Shown one piece after another: positions 33,612-38,869 of a DNA stretch of 38,869 nucleotides. A model generated the notes under the pieces. That model had not been told where the DNA came from, searched no databases, and saw only the letters and a program-made list of their open reading frames with translations. The position numbers and the translations under genes were made by a program. Numbering within the stretch: position 1 is the first letter of the stretch; each line of letters opens with the position of its first letter. The DNA is from an uncultured Phycisphaerae bacterium. Its GTDB lineage: Bacteria > Planctomycetota > Phycisphaerae > Sedimentisphaerales > Anaerohalosphaeraceae. The DNA is taken from contig CALEDR010000031.1 in the NCBI GenBank assembly GCA_937949545.1, forward strand, positions 1-38,869. Reading direction: 5' to 3'.

Positions 33612-35675
33612 TTAGGGACAATCCAGACTCGTGCAGTCGAGCCATTGAGAAGCCAGAATCGCCACATCTTTGAGGTTCACGAAGCAGTCGTCGTTCAAAT
33701 CAGACATCAGCCGAGTATAGCCCGGAACCTGGTGAGCCGCATCACAAGGATTGATGCCGACATAGACCCGAACGTTATCTGTGCTGCTTAGCTCTCCGTC
33801 ACTGGCTTCCAGCTGGAATTCATACCAGCCGGCATTGGCCAATGTGACGGTGGTTTCCAACTGGTCATCGGGATCCATGACAACCGGCTCTGACCCTTCG
33901 GGACCGCTCACCTGCGTCCACTGGACCGTAATCTGTCCGCTGGGAAGCCCGTCATCCGTCACGGTTCCGACCAGAGTCACCACGGCATCCCCGCTTCCGG
34001 TTGCCCCTTCGAGCAGATAAGTCAGCTGCAGACGCGGACGGTAGTCCGGATTCTGATTTTCTTTGGTGCCCAGTCCGTAGCCGCGGTCGTTTCCGTCATC
34101 ATTGGTGATGATGAAGGTCACAAGACCGTTATCTTCCAGACGGCTCTGCAGGAAGGCCTCGAGAGTAGCGCCGGAGATAGCGATCTTGGTTCCCGGATTA
34201 GCGGCGTTGCCTCCGGCGGGTGTAATCACTTCACGGATGCCTGCTACGTTGTCATCCAGGTCGGTCACACGCCCTGATGCAATAGCGTTGGTCAGGGGCG
34301 CTGCCCCGTCCCACTCGGCGCCGGGAATCACTTCACCGGTTTTGGTGAGTACAGCCTCGCTCCAGTTTTGCGGCGTGTTGCCGGCCACATTGTTCAGTCC
34401 ATGCAGCGCAAAGCGGGCATTGGTGACAGCGTCATTTCGAGAGGCTCCGCCGGAAACAGTCAAAGTCAGGGTTGCGTTTGTGATAGTGCCGGGGCCTAAG
34501 GCCTTCAGTTCCGACAGATTGAACCGCAGATACCCGACGAAATCGGAGGACCCGCCGCGAATATCCATAAATTCATAAGAACCGCGTACCACATTGTCCC
34601 GAATGTACGTGTCCGCTTCGCTGGTGGTATCTATGATGGTCCGGGTCAGCCAGACAAACTGGTCCGCACCGGCATTGACGACCGGGGCGCTGTTATTGGT
34701 GTTGAAGGTCCAGACCTTGCCCTGAACGTATTCAGGAGTGCGGCTGGTGTCATAGGTGTCCACAACCCAGTAGTAGGTTTTGTAAGGGGCCAAAGCGGGC
34801 ATGGCAACCGAGTTGCCGCTGACACCGGAGGCCAACAGAGATAAGCCGTAATGAGGCAGCAGAACATTCGGCTCGGTATCGCCGAAATACACATCACAGG
34901 TAATGACACCATCCGGCAGATTCGGTTCCGGATTGGTCCAGCTGAGGGTTTCGTATTGTCCAATCATAACTTTGATAGTATTGGCTGGAACAGGGCTCGA
35001 CGCTCGTCTGACGGGGTAGCAGTTCGGCAGAGTCAAGGTCGGCGGATTAAACGTGGCGTGTTCCTTAGAGGCCACTTCGACTTCATTATCCCCACCAATG
35101 AAAATCAGTGTGACCAGGCCGTTGGTATCTTTGGTAAGGAAATCCTTCAAAGGCAGGGCTGTTGGATTCGAGGAGAAGGTGACCGGATATGTCACCGGAT
35201 CTGGAAGAGCCGGTGTGGTTAACGTGCCCAGTTGAACAACGGTTCCTTCGACAAACTGGTAATTTCCGAGTGTAGTCGGCGGATTGGGCACCATGCAGGG
35301 AGCGGTATTGTAGTTGATGGTGCTTTCAGTCCAGAAATCTCCTGCACCATCTACTAAACCATAAACGGTGACCGATTTCTCGCCGCCCTTTAAATAGGTG
35401 GCATCGAAGGTAATCACAGCGTCATTGGGTTCGCCGTCGATGCCGCTTAAATCAAAACGAATGAACCCGGTTTTGGAACGGGTATTGGCCAGCTGACGGA
35501 AGGCCCGAATTCGTTCTTCGCCGGCTGTATTCACCGTGGGGCCCTGCTGGGCGTCATTGGTCAAGTAGGTATCTGCTCCCTGACCGTACTCGGTAGTGAT
35601 GGCCACCTCGGCTTGGGCTGCAAGCCCCCATAAACACAGCAAAATGATTCCAAGCCATACCTGTCTCGCTTTCAT
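33612..35675 (-). CDS. Secreted double-DNRLRE/PKD-like protein with C-terminal dockerin-like module
   Basis: The 687-residue protein has a signal peptide ('MKARQVWLGIILLCLWGLAA') and a first DNRLRE domain (about 20-200, 'GQGADTYLTNDAQQGPTVNT'). A fibronectin-like module follows (about 225-325). A second, divergent DNRLRE domain (about 345-550, 'SEADTYIRDNVVRGSYEFMD') appears inserted into a PKD/Ig-like domain: the first strand 'APVVNAGADQFVWLT' comes before it and the rest ('GTVTDDGLPSGQITVQWTQV') after it. The end is dockerin-like ('DLNDDCFVNLKDVAILASQW'). The ATG at 35675 is chosen over the GTG at 35690, because that GTG lies in the GGAGG ribosome-binding site. It likely arose by duplication with the following gene. 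Confidence 0.82.
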   Translation of the reverse strand: MKARQVWLGIILLCLWGLAAQAEVAITTEYGQGADTYLTNDAQQGPTVNTAGEERIRAFRQLANTRSKTGFIRFDLSGIDGEPNDAVITFDATYLKGGEKSVTVYGLVDGAGDFWTESTINYNTAPCMVPNPPTTLGNYQFVEGTVVQLGTLTTPALPDPVTYPVTFSSNPTALPLKDFLTKDTNGLVTLIFIGGDNEVEVASKEHATFNPPTLTLPNCYPVRRASSPVPANTIKVMIGQYETLSWTNPEPNLPDGVITCDVYFGDTEPNVLLPHYGLSLLASGVSGNSVAMPALAPYKTYYWVVDTYDTSRTPEYVQGKVWTFNTNNSAPVVNAGADQFVWLTRTIIDTTSEADTYIRDNVVRGSYEFMDIRGGSSDFVGYLRFNLSELKALGPGTITNATLTLTVSGGASRNDAVTNARFALHGLNNVAGNTPQNWSEAVLTKTGEVIPGAEWDGAAPLTNAIASGRVTDLDDNVAGIREVITPAGGNAANPGTKIAISGATLEAFLQSRLEDNGLVTFIITNDDGNDRGYGLGTKENQNPDYRPRLQLTYLLEGATGSGDAVVTLVGTVTDDGLPSGQITVQWTQVSGPEGSEPVVMDPDDQLETTVTLANAGWYEFQLEASDGELSSTDNVRVYVGINPCDAAHQVPGYTRLMSDLNDDCFVNLKDVAILASQWLDCTSLDCP

Positions 35676-35754
35676 AACCAAATCCTCCACAAGAAAAGTT
35701 TATAAAATGAAATTACCCATCCGTATTTTGTTTCTGCGCCACGCGCACCGTTAT

Positions 35755-36510
35755 TCAAGTCCTTGGACAATGGTTCTCCACAATTCCGGCTCCTGCATCG
35801 GGTCGGAGCCGTACACCTGCCTGTCCAGCACCTCGGGATTCTGACGAAATTTTACACTGGGCGTCTGAATAAAGCAGATTGGCACCGGCATATCCCCCGC
35901 GCCGATGAGACATTCGCTCACGGGCCTGAAGTACATCCAGGCAGATGGAGCGGCTGGGGTGTGTCTCGGACAGTTTCTTGGCGACGGCGGGAAATTGTTT
36001 GGTGCCGACAGTCATTTTTCGTTGAGAAGACTGGGGCAGATACGAAAAGCTGATTCGGACCGAGTTGGGATTGCTTGGATTGGCATATGCCGGGTCCACG
36101 GAAGGCCAGTCCTGTGGTCCCAGATAGGCCTCATAGCTGAAAGCGGTCCGTTTGTTGCTCGGGCAGTAGAAAACGGCTCCATCATCGATATACCCGCGGG
36201 TCCACAGCGGAGCCAGGTTGAAGGTACCGGTGATGCGGGTCTGCGGCGGTTTGGTCGGGTCCACGTTGAAAATGAAATAGGTTGCCGCACCGCCTGTTCG
36301 CGTTTCCGTGTAGTAGGCCTCCGGCAGGAAGTCGGTGTTGGCCTGCGCATAGAGATGAAGGACCTGACCGATGATTTTCAGATGGTCGGCACAAGCCAGC
36401 CGTCCGGCGTGCTCTTTGGCCATTTTCAAAGATGGCATGACAATGCTCAGCAGCAAAGCAATGATAGCAATCACAACCAGCAGTTCGATGAGTGTAAAGG
36501 CCTTTTTCAT
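35755..36510 (-). CDS. Prepilin-like (type II secretion pseudopilin-type) protein, apparently frameshifted
   Basis: The 251-residue product opens with a class III prepilin signal, 'MKKAFTLIELLVVIAIIALL', with F5 after the expected cleavage site and E at mature position 5. The rest resembles the large prepilin-like proteins abundant in Planctomycetota and Lentisphaerae. Near the end the frame reads 'LLYSDAQCKISSESRGAGQA', which does not look native. Dropping the single base at 35856 gives 'SDAQ' followed by 'VKFRQNPEVLDRQVYGSDPM' and an ending 'ELWRTIVQGLE' with stop at 35751, a much more natural C-terminus. Either a real frameshift or a sequencing error is present. The gene follows the FecR gene by 16 bases. 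Confidence 0.85.
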   Translation of the reverse strand: MKKAFTLIELLVVIAIIALLLSIVMPSLKMAKEHAGRLACADHLKIIGQVLHLYAQANTDFLPEAYYTETRTGGAATYFIFNVDPTKPPQTRITGTFNLAPLWTRGYIDDGAVFYCPSNKRTAFSYEAYLGPQDWPSVDPAYANPSNPNSVRISFSYLPQSSQRKMTVGTKQFPAVAKKLSETHPSRSICLDVLQARERMSHRRGGYAGANLLYSDAQCKISSESRGAGQAGVRLRPDAGAGIVENHCPRT

Positions 36511-36526
36511 AAAGTTTTCCGTTCTG

Positions 36527-38242
36527 TTATTCCAAAATCAGTTTGGGTTGTCCGAAGATGCACCAGTCGTACCCAATGGCATTGCGGTCCATCTGGAGGT
36601 CGCGGCTTCCGCCGTCTGTGGCAATCAGGGTCAAAAAGCGATCGGTGTCTGACAGTTCGATTTCCACATCTTCTGACTGTCCGGCATCCAAAACTGTGTG
36701 GAAGCGGGCTTGCCCATCCACCAGAATCCAGCATTCTGCATAGCCGGCTTTCAGATGTGCCGGAACAAAGTCCAGCAGGCCTGCCTGGGCTGTAAAACGG
36801 CGAATGGGTGTCTGCAGACGGCTTCGAAGGACATCCAAATCAAAGGTAATACCACTGTTGGCATGCAAACATAGGAATGTTGTCTCGGGGTCGCTGTAAT
36901 CGACCGTGCCGAGCTGCAGGGATACGGTCTTGACGCTGTTGTTCTTCTTCAGTTGAGCGGCTGGTGAATGGAGAATATCCGCAAAGAAGTAGCCGCTGGT
37001 AAGAGGGCATTCTCTGAACAGATGGCCGGCGGAACTGACGATCTGCGGGCTGACTCCATTGGGCACGAACACACCGTCGATGTAGGGATTGGAGGGAACT
37101 TTATTATAGGCATTGCTGCTGCGGCGGTCCCGCATTTCGCCAGGGCTGTCAGCAGGGCGATTGGATGGATTAAGGCCGGCTCCTTTTTGGCCGCTGCCCA
37201 ATCCGTTGCCGCCGCCTACAATATCCGCCAGATCGATTTGTTTTTCCTTCCGCCAGACAAGGTTGTTCTGAGATTGAATATCCCTAGCGAAAAACTGCTC
37301 GCTGAGCCGGATGGATTGAACTTCGGTACCGGATTCTCCAAAACGTTTGGCCTGGCCGGCGACCACATCCAGGACTTGTTTGGTTTTGTTGCTCAAGCCG
37401 GCAATCAGAACAGTTTTGCCTTCAAAGACGTGCAGCTCAACATCTCCCCGCATATCGGTATAGACCCCGAATTGGGTGCCCATATCGATAATTTTGGATT
37501 TTTGGGTCTGCACGGAAAACCCGTTGGGGGCCTGTCGAATATTGACAAAAACCCGTCCGTAGGTCATCGAGAGCTCGTCGGAGTTAACGAAGCGGAATTC
37601 CGCAGGAGCTTCAATGACCAGATGAACGCCGTTATCGGTATGAATCTTGACCAATCCCTTGATCAGTTGTACTGGATCGGCTCCAGCTGCCAGACGTGTG
37701 CCTTTTTCCAAAGGTTCGCGGGAGGACCAGGCCGCTCCAAGAGTATCGCTGATAGATGCAACGCCGGACAGCGGGGGGGGAAATACCAGCGGATAAAGCA
37801 GAATCATTAAAAGGGCTGCCAGCGACGTAAGCAGGGCAAACAGGGATAACTTGGATACCTGAGGTTTGTTTTTGACAGCCCCAGCCGGACGAGGACTCTG
37901 CAGAACCGGCAGCTCGACTGGAGGAACTTCCACGGCCTCTGCATTTTTCTCATAATCGCCAAGAACCTGAAGGAATTCGAGGGTCAGGGGGGCTCCCGAA
38001 TCCTCCGGCCCTTGAGTGCCGCAGGACAGCGGCGAAGCCAGGGCGGGGGTATGACGAATGGCGGCCTGCAGGTTGCACAAATCGGTGCACAAATAGACAT
38101 AATCGATGTAGAACTCCCTTGCCTGCGGATAATCTTTCAAAAGATTATGGAACTCGTCAAACTCTTCCGGCGTGATGACTTCGTCCCGCAAGGCCCCCAG
38201 CAGGGTCAAAAGGCGATTTATCTGGATATTGGAAAGATTCAT
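36527..38242 (-). CDS. FecR-domain membrane protein (putative anti-sigma/signalling partner)
   Basis: The 571-residue protein has a cytoplasmic N-terminal segment (about 1-95, 'LGALRDEVITPEEFDEFHNL') like those seen in sigma-linked FecR proteins. One membrane helix lies near 133-155 ('ALLTSLAALLMILLYPLVF'), followed by a FecR domain at about 185-290 ('GLVKIHTDNGVHLVIEAPAE', 'KIIDMGTQFGVYTD', 'GDVELHVFEGKTVLI'). A C-terminal extracytoplasmic region (about 370-571) may be a carbohydrate-binding-like beta domain. It lies 3 bases after the sigma gene and in the same reading frame, separated by TAA and one ATT codon. The best GGAGG is 14 bases from the ATG, which favours coupling. The likely role is transmitting an envelope signal to the sigma factor. 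Confidence 0.82.
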   Translation of the reverse strand: MNLSNIQINRLLTLLGALRDEVITPEEFDEFHNLLKDYPQAREFYIDYVYLCTDLCNLQAAIRHTPALASPLSCGTQGPEDSGAPLTLEFLQVLGDYEKNAEAVEVPPVELPVLQSPRPAGAVKNKPQVSKLSLFALLTSLAALLMILLYPLVFPPPLSGVASISDTLGAAWSSREPLEKGTRLAAGADPVQLIKGLVKIHTDNGVHLVIEAPAEFRFVNSDELSMTYGRVFVNIRQAPNGFSVQTQKSKIIDMGTQFGVYTDMRGDVELHVFEGKTVLIAGLSNKTKQVLDVVAGQAKRFGESGTEVQSIRLSEQFFARDIQSQNNLVWRKEKQIDLADIVGGGNGLGSGQKGAGLNPSNRPADSPGEMRDRRSSNAYNKVPSNPYIDGVFVPNGVSPQIVSSAGHLFRECPLTSGYFFADILHSPAAQLKKNNSVKTVSLQLGTVDYSDPETTFLCLHANSGITFDLDVLRSRLQTPIRRFTAQAGLLDFVPAHLKAGYAECWILVDGQARFHTVLDAGQSEDVEIELSDTDRFLTLIATDGGSRDLQMDRNAIGYDWCIFGQPKLILE

Positions 38243-38245
38243 AAT

Positions 38246-38785
38246 TTATGAATACACCTCCTTCAAATGTTGGCGAATGCACAGCAAGAGTTTTGCGTGG
38301 ATTTTGTTGAGCATTCGGTAGAGCACGTGGAGTTGCTTGCCAGTTTGCTCTGCAACCCGGCGTGTCGAACTGCCCGGCTCGTACCGCATCTGAATCAAAG
38401 ACAGTTCGTAGGCCTTCAATTGCTGAAGGCATTTTTTCAGAAGCGGAAGCCGTTCATCGGAATTGGGGTATTCGAGGGTTTTTTCAGCCAAAAGATTGAT
38501 CATCTCTTCACTGAAGTAGAGTTTGTCTTTTTTCTGGTTTTTGTAGTAATTTAGGATCTGGAAATGAGCGATTTTTAAGGCCCAGGCGGAGAAATTTGTA
38601 GATTTGTCGAATTGGTCAAATTTCGACCATAAAACGGCTGCCGTTTCCTGAATGACATCATCGACATCCGACCAATTCGGAATCAATGCCCGCACGAACC
38701 CATAAAGCCGGCGTTCATTGGCTAAATAGAGCTTAATAAAAAGACGATAGTCTTCTGATGTCAGATTTTTTCTTTCTTCCGGCAT
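38246..38785 (-). CDS. ECF-type RNA polymerase sigma factor
   Basis: The 179-residue protein has a sigma region 2 ('RLYGFVRALIPNWSDVDDVI', 'QETAAVLWSKFDQFD', 'NFSAWALKIAHFQILNYYKN') and a region 4 helix-turn-helix ('YELSLIQMRYEPGSSTRRVA', then 'LHVLYRMLNKIHAKL'), with no region 3. This is the layout of the ECF sigma group common in Planctomycetota and Verrucomicrobiota. It directs polymerase to a dedicated set of promoters, plausibly including the surface-protein genes downstream. The gene starts 84 bases from the window edge. Its ribosome-binding site (AAAGGG, 6 bases from the ATG) can pair with CCCTTT just upstream. Confidence 0.88.
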   Translation of the reverse strand: MPEERKNLTSEDYRLFIKLYLANERRLYGFVRALIPNWSDVDDVIQETAAVLWSKFDQFDKSTNFSAWALKIAHFQILNYYKNQKKDKLYFSEEMINLLAEKTLEYPNSDERLPLLKKCLQQLKAYELSLIQMRYEPGSSTRRVAEQTGKQLHVLYRMLNKIHAKLLLCIRQHLKEVYS

Positions 38786-38791
38786 ATTACA

Positions 38792-38806
38792 CCCTTTACA
38801 AAAGGG
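38792..38806 (-). promoter_or_regulatory. Hairpin covering the sigma-factor ribosome-binding site
   Basis: On the transcript, CCCTTT-TGT-AAAGGG forms a 6-bp hairpin with a 3-base loop, and AAAGGG is the only plausible ribosome-binding site of the sigma gene. The pairing is visible; a role in lowering translation is inferred. Confidence 0.45.
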
Positions 38807-38869
38807 GATTCTCTGTTCTTGGATATAGAACTTTTCTGAAAAAATTAGAGGTTTTTTAAAAAAATTACC

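Overview
The window reads as a chromosome segment of a Planctomycetota bacterium, most likely the Phycisphaerae/Sedimentisphaerales branch. That placement is an inference. It rests on a PEP-CTERM protein, dockerin-like Asp/Asn motifs with a trailing 'QWL/SWL', very large lamin-tail/CotH secreted proteins, an ECF sigma factor next to a FecR-like protein, and a prepilin-like protein beside LamG/DNRLRE proteins.

Region 1 (1-8479, + strand) is the distal part of the spc/alpha ribosomal-protein super-operon: rpsH (3' end only), rplF, rplR, rpsE, rplO, secY, adk, map, infA, rpmJ, rpsM, rpsK, rpsD, rpoA, rplQ. It ends in a strong hairpin terminator. rpmD (L30) is missing between rpsE and rplO. The rpsD-rpoA gap can fold into a long two-tier hairpin just before the rpoA ribosome-binding site. 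Region 2 (8480-9100) holds a HIT-family hydrolase and an initiator tRNA-fMet with its own promoter and terminator.

Region 3 (about 9388-18630, + strand) is a five-gene operon behind a good sigma-70-type promoter. It encodes a VTC/CYTH-superfamily polyphosphate-polymerase-like protein, a DUF4956 membrane protein, a HlyD-type membrane-fusion protein, a TolC-type outer-membrane lipoprotein, and a 1526-residue secreted CotH/lamin-tail/dockerin-like protein. A 2099-residue protein of similar make-up (18637-24936, - strand) converges on it tail to tail. No ABC, RND or MFS pump accompanies the fusion and outer-membrane proteins, so this looks like a poorly described envelope-spanning system. It is the best candidate here for new biology.

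Region 4 (25210-30589, + strand) carries two exported glycoside hydrolases, a GH2 enzyme with a C-terminal F5/8-type C domain and a GH97 lipoprotein. They point to polysaccharide degradation.

Region 5 (30668-38785, - strand) reads, in transcription order: ECF sigma factor, FecR-like membrane protein, prepilin-like protein (apparently frameshifted near its C-terminus), two paralogous DNRLRE (CBM96-like) proteins ending in dockerin-like modules, and a smaller DNRLRE protein ending in a PEP-CTERM sorting signal. The layout suggests sigma/FecR control of a set of surface or extracellular proteins.

I saw no insertion sequences, CRISPR arrays, rRNA genes or phage genes. All family assignments come from reading motifs; no database search was run.
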